The notes: generated from the sequence alone by a model not told the origin. DNA of 64,000 nucleotides from Torymus aiolomorphi (GCA_036365515.1 CM070875.1:102250128-102314127); one strand, 5' to 3'. Positions 11,561 to 22,990 are shown, counted from the first letter of the stretch. Made by a program: numbers and translations.

Positions 11561-12285
11561 CACGCACAATGTATGCGTGTGCGTGTATGTTACAATATTT
11601 ATACATATTCATTTGTAGGTCAAGCATGGACCATTTTTCTCAAACTTCAGGTATCCGTAACTTTTTTTTCGTGCATCCAGACCCCTAGTTCATAGAACAT
11701 GTTGTATTTGAAAAGTCTTGAACTACCTGTCACCAAATTTTTAAGCTATTTCACCTCAGTCACTTTTCCAATGTTAATAGTGCGGGGTCCTTTGTTTGTT
11801 TTTATCATTTATGACTGCGTTCCGAGCGCAAAATCCGTGAATCTCACATATACGTCTAGATAGGTATTTACGCCCTCTATCACCACAAAAAAATTGAACA
11901 AAAGAAAAATGGGCTACTCGAGAAAAATGCATTTTTCAGTAAATATTGCATAACTCGTACATTTTTAAATTTTTTTCAAAATAAAATACAGGGTATGAAA
12001 GAGCGCTCAGAACTGAGTCAAATTATGTGTTACATGCTTGAAAGCTTAAAAAACTGGCGATACAATAGCAATTTGAAAGTGACATCGATAAAATTTTTTT
12101 CTAAGTAAGGATTTTCTCGCAATCGTTGGGCATCGCTGAAGACATGAAATTTTAATGCAACAAAAGAATAAAAAATACGTGGTGAAATAATTTTTGAGAA
12201 GAACATAAATACTTTAATTGCAAAATAATTGGTGACATAGGCATACGCGGACCACCTGATTTGAGATGAATTCAGCCTTAAATAG
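11561..12285. other. Unclassified repeat-like sequence
   Basis: After a short TA/TG run the sequence is AT-rich and has no supported gene. It has the look of an unclassified interspersed repeat but no ends were found. Confidence 0.35.
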
Positions 12286-12690
12286 CTTGACGTGGCAAAC
12301 AGAGTCAAAGGCGTTATTGATGTCAAATAATAGTAGCAATGTTATTAGTTTTTGTCGATCCCGAACCTAATATCGTTGGTGAACTTCAGCAAGGCTCTCT
12401 GAGTACTGTGACCGGTATGAAAACCAGTCGGAAGAGCATTAATAAAGAGGCTGGATTCTAAGTAACGAGAAATTTGCTGGTGTACCATCTACTCGAGGGC
12501 TTTTAAGAAAAACCATAAGAGTGTGATATATGACGGAAATGACTCAGACAGTTACGACGACTCACTTTATTGTGGGCACCTACAACTGACTTCTTCCAAA
12601 ACTAAGGGAAAGAAGCCTCGCGCAGCGAATTATTAAAAATCTTGCGAATGAGAGGCACGAGGACGGGAAGAGCAACTCTTAAGATTAAAA
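12286..12690 (-). pseudogene. Non-LTR (LINE) reverse transcriptase fragment
   Basis: Read on the minus strand from 12690 down, the pieces give IFNNSLREASFP-FWKKS, then MVHQQISRYLESS, GFHTGHSTQRALLKFTNDIR and LLLLFDINNAFDSVCHVKLF. These are the successive N-terminal RT motifs of Jockey/CR1-type LINEs (thumb-side 'SFP..WK', 'QFGFRPGHST', 'LLFDINNAFD' with the first catalytic Asp). Stops and frameshifts separate the pieces, and the YADD part is missing. It is therefore a short dead fragment; the exact clade is uncertain. Confidence 0.7.
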
Positions 12691-13414
12691 TAGTCGACTA
12701 AAAAGAAAGCAGCCGCACTGAAGTGCAGGCATACCACATGTGTCATTGCAAGGATCATCTGTACCTGTAGTCAGAGCCGAGTAGAGTTTGTACAGAGTGA
12801 AGAGTATTGGCGTGCAAATGAAGTAGAGTTGCGCGGTAGAACAAAATCGTCGCGTGTACGATACGAGAAAGAGTGTGTAAAAAGAGAGAGAATATTTCAT
12901 GTTCATTAAGCCGCGACTAAGCGAACATGACGAATTTGGACTGCGTCATCACCCAGGTAGAGTGGCTACCAATTCGCCAAGCGGCGACGAGGGTGACGAG
13001 CGGTGATTGAGTGATCACCCAGGTAGAGCAGCTAACGGTACGTCGAGCGGCGACGAGGAGAAGCGGAGACTGGAGCGACGACTTAGAAAGTTTTCAGAAG
13101 AAGGTGTTCGCGCTGGTCGAGCGGCGATAGCAAGAACGAACGGAGCAGAAAGGCTGTCTGCAAATAAGAGTGTCGAGCAGCGACGAGGAAGCAAGGAGGC
13201 CGCGCCAGCCCAGGGTTCCCACCAGGGTCAGCCAGGAGGAGCAAACCAGGTCAACCGCGGGAGATAGGGACAGCGAAGGCGTGTGAGATACTCTTCGCTG
13301 TAGTAGAGGTGAGCGAGCGCGGTATTGGTGCAGCTATGCGGATTTTCCGAGACGCAGATAATTCCGTCAATTGTGGCAAGTGTGCGTGTGACCGCGAGGA
13401 AGCAGGTTTCCTAA
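12691..13414. other. GC-richer block with a short tandem repeat
   Basis: Contains two copies of a CACCCAGGTAGAG...GAGCGGCGACGAG unit (about 12950-13060) and purine-rich sequence. An 86-codon frame (13007-13267) has no recognisable family and is not called. The block may continue at 15001 on the other side of the palindromic element. Confidence 0.35.
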
Positions 13415-13664
13415 CAGGAAACACCTAAAAACGCCCTAAATTTCCGCTTCAATCGAATTTTACATAAAAAAATCTGAAAAGAATTGTCTTCGCTTCCTTT
13501 TTTAATATACTTTAAGGAACCATTTCCCCCGAGGGGCACAGGAAGGCTTATTAATATGCAATAATAGTCTTTTTAAGGGGGTCATAGTCTTTTCAAGGGG
13601 GTCACCTATCGGCCTTTGAGGTCAAAATCATCTGAAAAAATAAAATAAAATATAATTTATTACA

Positions 13665-14190
13665 TGTCCTAATAATATATTATAAGGAAGAACAATTTTT
13701 GATAAAATGGCCCGAGATATGGCCATGGCCAAAGGCCCGACCAATTTTGCTCAGAGATATTGCATTGCCAAAATTTTGGCTTTGATACAGCTTTTTCAAA
13801 TAAGTATTCGATAGATTTTCGTGGGATAGATCTTAAATTACTTGAAATTCATGCATATATGGCCCTAAGACTTGGAAATATAAGATTTTCTCAAACAAAG
13901 TATTTTTGTTATGGCAAAAAATTCTTTTAATTCATGAATTTTATAAATTTTTATGTTTTTTTGAGATTTTCAGCATTTACAAATTATTTGCTTCAGAAAA
14001 TCTTATATTTCCAAGTCTTAGGACCATAACTGCATAATTTAAGGTCTGTTCCATGAAAATCTATCGAATACTTATTTCAAAAAGCTGTACCAAAGCCAAA
14101 ATCTTGGCAATGCAATATCTCTGAGTAAAATTGGTCGGGCCATTTTATCTAACATTGTGCCTACTTATAATATATTATTAGTACATTTTT
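13665..14190. repeat. Second palindrome nested in the 13415-15000 element
   Basis: GCCCGACCAATTTTGCTCAG (about 13737) pairs with a copy near 14125, and the pairing extends through TCGATAGATTTTCGTGG and the arm segment CTTGGAAATATAAGATTTTC. Arms are about 220 nt with a small central loop near 13930. Confidence 0.75.
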
Positions 14191-14766
14191 TATTTTTTTT
14201 ATTTATTAACCAGAGTAATACAAAATTACATTACAAAAGTAGTCCAGCAGAGGAAGTAACTTCCTGTATGCTGGTCTGGTATATACAATAAACTTACAAG
14301 CTAAACTTACAATCTAATACATTTCTTTTAGGGCGTATTTGTTTACTCTCCTGTAACTTGGAGAAACAAATTTCAACTATAAATAAAACTATGTCACTAC
14401 CACTCTCACCAATATCTTATTAGCATAGATCTCGCAGTTGTAGGTATTTCTGTTGTTGCATTCTTGTTTCTTGCATAAATTATCCTTTCATGTTTGTTGA
14501 GTCGAGCTGGGCATGTAAGCCCAACTGTACAAGTGACCCTATAATGAGGGAACATGTCCCTGTGTTGGTTACTCGAATCGCATTTACAGTTTGATGTGAA
14601 GACTTATTCATCTATTACTACGATATCCTTGTGTTTTGGTTGTGCATCTAGTGGGTACATTGAATTACTAAAGGTTTGCTTGCCTCTGATTCCTCTATCA
14701 AAATAAAAAAGTGCTTTGTTTGATCCTAGGTAGTTAATATCACCATATGTCATAAGTATATTTATG
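14191..14766 (-). mobile_element. 5'-truncated retroelement copy with A-rich tail (minus strand)
   Basis: On the minus strand the segment ends in CTCTGGTTAATAAATAAAAA-type A-rich sequence, the usual tail of a LINE copy. Upstream, one frame reads YGDINYLGSNKALFYF followed by a Cys-containing stretch, without a domain I recognise. It sits off-centre inside the palindromic element, so it inserted later. LINE identity is inferred from the tail. Confidence 0.4.
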
Positions 14767-15000
14767 TAACTAATTATACTTTATTATATTTTTTTAGGTG
14801 ATTCTGACCTCAAAGGCCGTTAGGTATATGACCCCCTTAAAATGACTATTATTGCATATTAATAAGCATTCCTGTGCCCCTTGGGGGAAATGGTTCCTTA
14901 AAGTATATTAAAAAAGGAAGCGAATGCAATTTTTTTCAGATTTTTTTATGCAAAATTCGATTGAAGCGGAGATTTAGTGGGTTTTTTTAGGTGTTTCCTG

Positions 15001-16135
15001 ACACTGTGCGGCGTGCTTCGCGTGATAGTGGGGCAGGGGTTTCTGGCTTTTCTGAGAAGTGTGCCAGTTACACGCGGCCATCTTGAGTGCGCGTTCGAGT
15101 ATTCGTTCGTGACAGCGGATTTCGAGATTCGCGGCATCGGCGAGAGTGAGAGAGAGAGAGAGAGAGAATCAGCGCAAGCAGTGAGAGTGCGTGGGACAAA
15201 AGCGCAACGATAGAGCGTGGCGTGTTTGTTTCTGACTAACTGCGGAATTCGTAAGCAATGTGCGCGCCGCAGAGAGATTTTCGTGATTCGTGCGTTAGAA
15301 GATATCGGTCGCTCAAGCGGTGACCACCGATTGCTGAAGTATAGCCCTTTGATTGTTGCGTAATAGAGTCTCATAGGCGGGGGGGAGGTTGAGATAGCGA
15401 CGCGTTGACGTATACGAGAGCAGGGCACGTGCATAGCAACCGGGTTCGTCGGGAACCAGAGAGCGACTGCGAGCTTCAAACCGTGTAAAATAAGTAATAA
15501 TTATTAAATACTTTGTAACGGAGTTAGTTCCTGCCGGATGCTCTCGAGTATACCAGTGTCGATTGGTAAATTGAGAGGTTTAATCAGGAAAGATCAATTG
15601 AATTAAGTCAATGTTTATTAAACTAATATAAAGTTGTATACAAAGATAGTGAAGTCACTAAAGCACTGCGTGCATGAAAGTGGCATGCGTAGTACTGTTA
15701 TCCGACTGGAACGCCGACCGCCGCGCCATGCTGCGTGAGTGAATGATCCGTCTCCGCAACGAACCGCGAAACCAAGAGTGCCGCGTGACCGGCACTGCAG
15801 AGACATAGGCGTCATTGGTGTGCTCGGAGACCGAAAGGGGGAGAGCGGTCCAGCGGCAGTCGGTGTCCCCAAGCCTAAAGATAGAGGGATAGGGAGAGAG
15901 CAGTCAGCAGGAGCATCGTCGCCTGACCGTAAGTTCCATCCCTTTCCCTCCTCGGCATTTCCTACTGTGTGTACGCGTACGAGTTAAGAGTCGCGAAATG
16001 AACTCAGGCGAGTCAACTGTAGCCCGTGCTACAGCTGCAGTTGTAGCTAGATGTAGAGGAGTTTTTCGGCTCGCGCTAGCCGGCAAATTAGGTAATTGGT
16101 ACATTGACGCGCGTACCTGAAGCCCTCTATTTCCC
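15001..16135. other. GC-rich block, possibly LTR or untranslated exon DNA
   Basis: A CpG-rich stretch with a (GA)n run (15143-15168) and a good splice-donor-like GACCGTAAGT at 15926. Its composition and GA runs resemble the Gypsy-type LTR at 47815-48907, which also carries CGTAAGTT donors, but no alignment was found. No credible protein is encoded. The alternatives are an untranslated first exon of a host gene or an LTR split by the palindromic element. Confidence 0.3.
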
Positions 16136-17100
16136 GATACGTAGTTAAGTTTTCTTCCTTAAGGGAAGACTGAGGTGGAAAGATAAAATGTTTTCTTATT
16201 GTATGAAAATAGTACATTGTGTAACAAGGGGAGAAAATAAACGATGGTGAGGTGTTCTGTACGAGTCGCAGTTAAGGGCGCCGAAGGCGAACTTCTGCGC
16301 ATCAGAAGTTTACGCTCAGCCTTGGCTCTTCTAGAGCATTTTTTGCCAACTGAAACAAACAAAAATTGGTTGGAAAAATAAGAAAAGTGTCTAATATATA
16401 TTTATTTGAAAGACATAACCATATTATCAAAATGCTATTGTAGTAATTTTACTATTTTTAGTTAAAGAAATCATAGAAAGAGCATATTTTTTTAGTAAAA
16501 TTAAGATATTTTAACCAAAAAGTATTGCTTATTGTATTTAAAAAAGTACCTGCTTTATTAGATCAATTAAAAAAAATTGATACGCATACCTCTTTTGGAA
16601 TATTGAAATAAATAATTTTGAAAAAACAAGCTTTCAACTTTTAATACAGTTTTAATCCAAAAAAATCTTCTAAATTGTGATCAAACATATAAAAAACGCA
16701 TTGTTTCTCCTTTTTTTTATATAATTCTAAATTATTTAGTAAAAAAAATTAGATTTTTCGAATGTATTCGAATAGATTTTTCCCTTAAATAAATATAGTG
16801 CAATTTGATCCCGACTAAGTTTATTTGTAAAATGCCCGTACGATTTGCCCTAATCCCGCGGCCCATTGTACAAGTTAGAGAAGTCTCATATGTGATTATT
16901 TCTTGATCTACACTTTTCGATTATTTTCAAAATATCATCATTCAACCGAATTTTTTTCAATCATTTTTGGTTATTGAAAGAACGATATAAAATTATGTCC
17001 CTATATAATTTTATAATTTTTTAAAGAAACGAAAAATAATTTTTTATTCTGTACTTTATTGAATAAAAAATAAAAAAATTTACTTATTTACTTTTTCAGA
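16136..17100. other. AT-rich sequence, probable intron
   Basis: No coding signal. It ends in a pyrimidine-rich ACTTTTTCAG splice acceptor directly before the dynein exon. Confidence 0.5.
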
Positions 17101-17534
17101 ATTTTCCTGTATGGCTTGGCGGTTTATTTAATCCAGAAGCGTATATAACCGCAACAAGGCAGTGCGTTGCTCAAGCAAATAGCTGGTCTTTAGAAGAACT
17201 GGAATTGGATGTTTCCATAAGCAATAATGATATCTCAATTTCTGATGATTGTTCTTTTGCAGTCACTGGTTTAAAACTTCAAGGAGCACAATGTAAAAAT
17301 AATCAATTATATTTGACATCAACAATTATGACAGATTTGCATGTTACAATGCTAAGATGGATACGTTGTTCTTCTTCAGAATCTAAGAAGAGTAAACTTT
17401 CATTACCAGTTTATCTAAACAGTACAAGAACAGAATTATTATTTACGGTTGACCTAAATATAGCTCCCAGTCAAGATCCACATAGTTTTTATGAAAGAGG
17501 AGTTGCTATTTTAACTTCAACTGCATTGAATTGA
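17101..17534 (+). CDS. Dhc64C: Cytoplasmic dynein 1 heavy chain, terminal exon
   Basis: This exon encodes the last 144 or so residues of the cytoplasmic dynein heavy chain, the ATPase motor that drives minus-end transport on microtubules. It opens after TTTTTCAG at 17100 in the frame NFPVWLGG. Diagnostic segments are [50 protein letters not shown], the [18 protein letters not shown] strand and the end [16 protein letters not shown]. This is the C-terminal region (AAA6-distal C-sequence) of the motor. The reading frame has no stop or frameshift, so it looks constrained. A polyadenylation signal follows 35 nt after the stop. No upstream dynein exon occurs in 1-17100; either the last intron is longer than the window allows or this is a duplicated orphan exon. 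The gene symbol is by homology. Confidence 0.9.
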
Positions 17535-17568
17535 AGAAAACATGTGTATAAGAAGTCATACTATTGTT

Positions 17569-17574
17569 AATAAA
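17569..17574 (+). terminator. Polyadenylation signal of the dynein exon
   Basis: AATAAA lies 35 nt after the TGA stop. The Helitron boundary starts immediately after it, so any cleavage site and 3' UTR end would fall within Helitron sequence. Confidence 0.5.
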
Positions 17575-18278
17575 TCTACTATATATTAAAAAACCAAAAT
17601 GTCTGTCCATTCGTCCATCCGTCCGCCCATCTTTACCCAGTAGTTCATTTATATAAAGGGTTAAGTAAAGGGTTAAGTAAAGGGTTTATAAAGGGTGTAA
17701 ATAGCTAAGTAAATGGTTAAAAAGTGTTTTAAAAATGGTTAAAAACGGTGGTTAAAAAAGGTTTAAAAAGGGATAATAACGTGTTAAGAAAAGGTTTAAG
17801 AGAAGGGTTAAAATGACGAGTTAAAGTATGGGTTAAGTAACGAGTTAATTAAAGGGTTAAGTAAAAACTTAAATGAATGACGAGTAATCATGTTTAGTAT
17901 AATTGTTTGTTTATTTCAAAAAATTGCTCTCTGCGTTTATACAGAATTGGGACTATCATATTGCTGGCATTAAAGTTTTTTGAAATTCTTTAAACAATGA
18001 ATATACTATAGATGTACCTATTATATACTTATTAAATATATTATTTTGATATACTTCATTAAATATTTGTATAATAACCAATTATTATATGTGCTACTTA
18101 CTCGCTTTTGCGTGTAATTGCTGCAATTTTACTTTCTATTATTAAAATTCGTTATCATAACTGATTTTTATTTTTATTTTTATCTTTAAATGTATCTTAT
18201 TAATTATACTAATTATAACCAATTATTTTAGGTGCTACTTACTCATTTTTGCGTGCAGTTGCTGCAATTTTACTTTCT

Positions 18279-18853
18279 CTCTACCAAAAAATCAGCTGAT
18301 AAATCAGATGATTTGTCAGATTATTTATCCGCTGATTTTTCATGCCAAAATGTCACCTGAGATTCTGCCCGGAGGTTGCCAAAAGCTTACGTAAATTAAA
18401 GATCAACTTATTCAGTATTGGAAATTGCCTATAAGGATTTTGTACTCCCCAGATGAGTTCAAAAATGCACGTTTGGAAGCATTTTGCTCATTTTTTCGAT
18501 TTTTAAAAATTTTGTACATAAGATATCAGCTGAGAAATCAGCTGACAAATCAGATGAAAAATGACCTGAGATCTCACCGAGAAATCATCTGATTTTTCAG
18601 TTGATTTCTCAGCTGATATCTCATGTACAATTGAAAAATTGTGCAAAATGCTTCCAAATGTGCATTTTTGAACTCATCTGGGGATAAAAGATCCTGACAG
18701 GCAATTTCCAATACTAAAGAAGCTGATTTTTAATTTACGTAAATTTTTGGCAGCATTCGGGCAGAACCTCATGTGACATTTTGACATGAGAAATCAGCTG
18801 ATAAATCATCTGACAAATCATCTGATTTATCAGCTGATTCTTTTTGATAGGGC
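18279..18853. mobile_element. 575-bp palindromic MITE (ATCAGCTGAT-rich) inside Helitron copy 1
   Basis: The ends CTCTACCAAAAAATCAGCTG and CAGCTGATTCTTTTTGATAG are inverted, and the two 280-nt halves pair throughout, including repeated ATCAGCTGATAAATCAGATG segments. The flanking Helitron sequence (TTACTTTCT / ATTATTCAAATTCG) corresponds to an uninterrupted stretch at 18131-18155, which defines the insertion. No ORF. Confidence 0.75.
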
Positions 18854-19344
18854 TATTATTCAAATTCGTCATCATTACTGATTTTTATTTTTATTTTTAT
18901 CTTTAAATGTACCTTATTAAATATACTAATAATAACAAATTATTTTAAACGCTACCTGCTCTTCTCTTATGTAGTTGCTACAATAGTAATATATACACAT
19001 TTGTAATAAATTCGTAAAGAATATGTTTTATACTTATTTTTTTAATATAAGAATAAAATGAAATTTTGCGTATCTAATTTTTATGCGCTACTTACACGTT
19101 TCCATGTGTAGTTGCTGCTGTTTATAGTACTACTTGATATTATGTTTTATTATTATTTTAAAAATTGAAACATATAAATAAAATGTTAAATGTTATAAAA
19201 TATTTCTTCGCAGACTACATATATTTTAGTATAAGTATTTGTCATTTCATTTCCGTTTTTTCTTAAAAAATCTGCTTTGTCCTTTTTATGCTCAGTGTAT
19301 ACTGATTCTTCAATCAAAAGAATTTTTAAATTATTTTTTAAAGT

Positions 19345-19470
19345 TCTCTAGATAGCGCAACATACAGCTGCCCATTGTTAAATACTGGCAACAGTAAATG
19401 ATTGTCCCTGTGATTTATTAATAGTCATTGCAAATCCCAGTCTTATAGGAAATTGCCTTCTGATCATATT
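19345..19470 (-). pseudogene. Helitron helicase C-terminus, copy 1
   Basis: On the minus strand one frame reads [20 protein letters not shown] then SQGQSF, followed after a frameshift by [13 protein letters not shown]. These are the conserved last motifs (V and VI region) of the Pif1-like helicase of Helitron Rep-Hel proteins. Everything N-terminal is absent, and a stop follows TVASI. This is a dead fragment, but it fixes the coding strand of the copy. Confidence 0.75.
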
Positions 19471-19757
19471 AAATGGAAAATATTAAATATTTTTGCCATG
19501 ATCAAATCTACAGTTTTTAAGCTTTTTGTAATTATAGAAGTCGTTATTTGTCAAACTGAGAAGTGATTTAATTCATTATTTTTAAAGCAATAATTATTTT
19601 TGTATTTTGTATAACACCGATCATTCAGATTTTCAAATTCTATTTGCCCGGAGAAAAATTTTTGAGTAAAATTTATTATTTTAATAAGAAAATTTATTAT
19701 TTTTCAGTGTAGTGCTGGGACATACTCAGCTTGTGTTAATTTTTACTATTTTAAATA

Positions 19758-20117
19758 CAGTGCAACCCTGTAATAAGTGCTCTCGCAATAAACGCGTTTC
19801 CCTAGTTTCTCGCTCAATTCTAAGAACAGGGTATCCCCACTCCGACTCAAACTACCAGCTCGAGTTAGACTTCACAACCTGTCTTCTCAATAAGCGCGCC
19901 AAGCAAAACAGAGTTTAAAAGAGACTTTTTAATAGAAAAATTTCATTTTAATCAACACACGTACACTCAAATATTCTTAAAAGTATACATTTTTATGCAC
20001 AGCACAATTTCCTATACTGCAAACGATATTCACTCTCAAAACGTTGTATTATGCGTACTTCAACGTTGTCAACAAACTGACGATCGTCAGAACGCTTATT
20101 GAGAGGTCACGCGCCGA

Positions 20118-20207
<90 letters not shown>

Positions 20208-20305
20208 CTAGATACTCGAGGGGAAAGTGCGTGGAGGGAGTATACGTTTATGTAAAAAATTCTTCCCCTTACGGGCCTAGGCGCGCTTATTACGGGATTG
20301 CACTC
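19758..20305. mobile_element. 548-bp pogo/Tigger-like MITE
   Basis: The ends CAGTGCAACCCTGTAATAAG and the inverted CTTATTACGGGATTGCACTC form 24-nt terminal repeats with few mismatches. TA dinucleotides flank both sides (19756-19757, 20306-20307). A CAGTG..AACC terminus with a TA duplication is characteristic of pogo/Tigger elements. The interior has no transposase and contains a GA microsatellite. Confidence 0.75.
20121..20202. repeat. (GA)n microsatellite in the pogo-like MITE
   Basis: About 80 nt of uninterrupted GA. The repetitive Arg/Glu frame here is an artefact. Confidence 0.95.
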
Positions 20306-20395
20306 TAGTACTTTTTAAGATTTAGAAAGCAATATTGATTTAATAACACGGTGTGTGTTATCGTATGAATTTATCCCTCGGTTATTGTGATTATA

Positions 20396-20886
20396 TTGAT
20401 GTGGGAATCTGTCGATCTTCCCGAGGCAGCAGGTGTAAGAAATGAAAACCCTTACAACGTGTGTATATATATATATATATATTTTTGACGTTTCGGTGAT
20501 TGTAAAATTGATTTCGGAAATACGTTCTCTAGCATTTCCTATGTAAACGGAATAAATATTAAAGGCTGAAAAGAACGAGTTCAGAAACCAATGTAAGAGG
20601 AACTGTTGAAATTCTCCTCCCCGCAGTTAAGCGGTGGGGGAGAAAATCGACAAAAATTATGTTGTGAAAAAACTAACTTTGGTAACTATCACAATATTGA
20701 CAAATCATTTTTTATGTTTCTTGAAGTGTAAATTCTAAAATTATATTATTATATTTTATTAAAGTTTCTGATGAGGGTGACATTGCTCACCGAAACGTCA
20801 AAAAAAAAAAAAAGCATACACATGCTGTAAGGGTTTTCATTTCTTACACCTGCTGCCTCGGGAAGATCGACAGACTCCCACATCAA
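20396..20886. mobile_element. Inverted pair of Penelope-like element ends
   Basis: TTGATGTGGGAATCTGTCGA at the left pairs with its near reverse complement at 20867-20886. Each arm runs about 100 nt through CTTCCCGAGGCAGCAGG, GTAAGAAATGAAAACCCTTAC and GACGTTTCGGTGA. The right arm contains CTGATGAGGGTGACATTGCTCACCGAAACGTC in two parts (CTGATGA then GAAACGTC), matching the corresponding end of the Penelope-like element at 31875. No ORF between the arms. Confidence 0.55.
20768..20799 (+). ncRNA. Candidate hammerhead ribozyme core (Penelope-type)
   Basis: CTGATGA, then a stem-loop (GGGTGA / TCACC with one bulged G), then GAAAC and GTC, is the hammerhead core order. A three-base stem I (TTT / AAA) can form around it, and stem III is minimal. 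Hammerhead motifs of this minimal type are known from Penelope-like elements. Activity is not shown; the bulge in stem II weakens it. Confidence 0.45.
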
Positions 20887-21108
20887 TATATTTAGAAAGC
20901 AAATTTTACTTTTTGAAATAATGATTTTTATTCTACTGAAAGTAATGTAAAAAATGTTTAATTCAGCGCTTTGCGCATTTTTTCTTTTTCTATACATATA
21001 TGGATATTATTATTTAAATGTTATTTATATTTAACAAATACACATTTTATAATTTAAGTATCACATACATATACAAAAAAAACATTAAATTTAGAATTGA
21101 AAAAATTT

Positions 21109-21172
21109 TTTGGGAGTCGAACCGTTGGCACGGCAGTCGGACGCTCTAACCACTCACCTATAAAAGACTTAC
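21109..21172 (-). other. tRNA-like (pol III promoter-like) segment, left arm
   Basis: On the minus strand TATAGGTGAGTGGTTAGAGC (A-box-like) is followed by CGTCCGACTGCCGTGCC and a B-box GGTTCGACTCC. It resembles the tRNA head of insect SINEs rather than a full cloverleaf, so no functional tRNA is called. Confidence 0.5.
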
Positions 21173-21903
21173 AGTGATTCTTTTCGAAACTGATACATAG
21201 CTACGCTACGAGGTACGCGCTATTGCTTTTTTTTTATTAATCGATACATAATTAAGTAAGAATAATATTATTATCAAATGTAATATAGTTACTTTATTTA
21301 AAAATATTAGAAGTGAATAACAATAATTTTTTTCATCAAAAATAAAGGACATATGAAAATGGTGTGTTTATAAATCCCTACCATACCGACGTCATTATTT
21401 AATTTTTATTTACTATAATAAATCTTACAATCTTTTTTTTTTTATAAATGAATGCGATTTTCCGTCTTTCACAATTCATGCAAAAAATTCGTCGTCATTA
21501 TTGATTAGATTATTGTATATATAAATTTAAAAATACGTATTGCTGAGCAATAAATAAGAAAATTTTTGAGCTGAAATTTAAAAAATTTTTTAACCACGTA
21601 TTTTCGCATGGATTGTGAAAGACAGAAAATCGCATTCATTAATAAAAAAAAGTTCACAGGATTATTAGTAAATAAAAACTAAGTGATGATGTCGGCATGG
21701 TAGGGATTTATAAACACGCCCTTTTCATATGTCCTTTATTTCTGATGAACATTATTGTCATTTACTTCTAATATTTTTAAATAAAGTAACTATATTACAT
21801 TTGATAATGTTATTCTTACTTAATTATGTATCGATTAATAAAAAAAGGCAATAGCGCGTACATCGTAGTGTAGCTTATGTATCAGTTTCGAAAAGAGTAA
21901 CTG

Positions 21904-21966
21904 TAAGTCTTTTATAGCTGAATGGTTAGAGCGTCCGACTGCCGTGCCAAGGGTGACGAGTTCGTG
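21904..21966 (+). other. tRNA-like segment, right arm
   Basis: TATAGCTGAATGGTTAGAGC and CGTCCGACTGCCGTGCCAAG repeat the left-arm segment in inverted orientation. The B box is damaged here (GACGAGTTCGTGC), so only the left copy keeps both promoter boxes. Confidence 0.5.
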
Positions 21967-22000
21967 CAAAAATTTTTTCATTTCAAAATTTAATGTTTTT

Positions 22001-22329
<329 letters not shown>

Positions 22330-22382
22330 ACGGCCTGCTGTATCGACGTCGGTAACTATTAATAAGTTCGTGATAGTGAACA

Positions 22383-22394
22383 TTAGATGGCGCG
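22383..22394 (+). promoter_or_regulatory. CTCF-like core motif
   Basis: TTAGATGGCGCG matches the insect-type AGRTGGCGC core. Motif only. Confidence 0.25.
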
Positions 22395-22990
22395 TCCATG
22401 CAGAATTAGAGCTGTATCGAGAACATGACGAAGCTGCCGGCAGGGACACGGCTGGCATCCATGTTGTTGTTATCGTTCGGAGAGAAGCGCATACGGAAGC
22501 GAGTTCACGGAAATATAGCGTTTCCTGCGATAAGTAGTGAGGTGTTTCACTGTTTTAACCTCAAGAGTGCAGACAGAATGCATCCGGAGGCTATTATCGT
22601 TGTTCGAGGAGTGTGCCGTTCCGTACTTTCGTCGAAAACACAAGAAGAACATAGATACAGTGCGACAGGCTAGATCAACCTGCCGCACTCTCAAACCAGC
22701 AACATCCTCGTGCAGTAAGTCTGTTGGCCTGGCATGAGAGCAGCAGAGAAGATCACGAGAGATGATACTACGAAGCCAGACGAGCAGCAAGGATGTCCGC
22801 GAGAAACATAGGTCACATCGTATCAATCTAACCTATCAGAACGGTAAGCGTGCACGTATCATCCGCGCCGCGGGTAATTACGCGCGACCGCTTGTCCAGG
22901 CTCGTCGCAACTGGACAACGGCTTCGAATAGGCGTTCTCGTACGGAGAGAGCGAGCGCAGAGAGAGCACAGGTCTGGAATATTATTTGTA

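Larger units (their letters stand above)
13415..15000. mobile_element. 1.6-kb palindromic (long-TIR) element
   Basis: The termini CAGGAAACACCTAAAAACGC and ..TTTTTTTAGGTGTTTCCTG are inverted. Arms of about 240 nt pair through the segments with TTTCCGCTTCAATCGAATTT, GGAAGCGAA..., GGGGGTCA and GGCCTTTGAGGTCA. The left arm includes a short direct duplication of TAGTCTTTTCAAGGGGGTCA. The interior contains a second palindrome and a LINE tail. No transposase; a non-autonomous foldback is likely. Confidence 0.75.
17575..19480 (-). mobile_element. Helitron copy 1 (truncated)
   Basis: The segment begins TCTACTATATATTAAAAAAC and is followed by the CTGTCCATTCGTCCATCCGTC stretch and GGGTTAAGTAAAGGGTTAAG-type short repeats (17657-17870). 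The same start and order recur at 24090. The middle contains a direct duplication of the TGCTACTTACTCGCTTTTGC unit (18085 and 18230). A helicase C-terminus occurs on the minus strand at 19345-19460, so the coding strand is minus and the 17575 end is its 3' side. The 5' part is missing. A 575-bp MITE interrupts it. The Helitron class is supported by the helicase motif; the exact left end is inferred. Confidence 0.65.

Noticed and set aside
13007..13267. 86-codon Arg/Gly/Glu-rich frame
   Set aside because: Composition follows the purine-rich GC block and the local tandem repeat; no homology recognised.
14946..15479. 177-codon minus-strand frame in the GC-rich block
   Set aside because: Crosses the end of the palindromic element at 15000 and a GA run; low-complexity composition and no homology.
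21109..21172. Possible functional tRNA gene
   Set aside because: A and B boxes are present but acceptor and anticodon stems do not form a credible cloverleaf; the mirror copy has a damaged B box.
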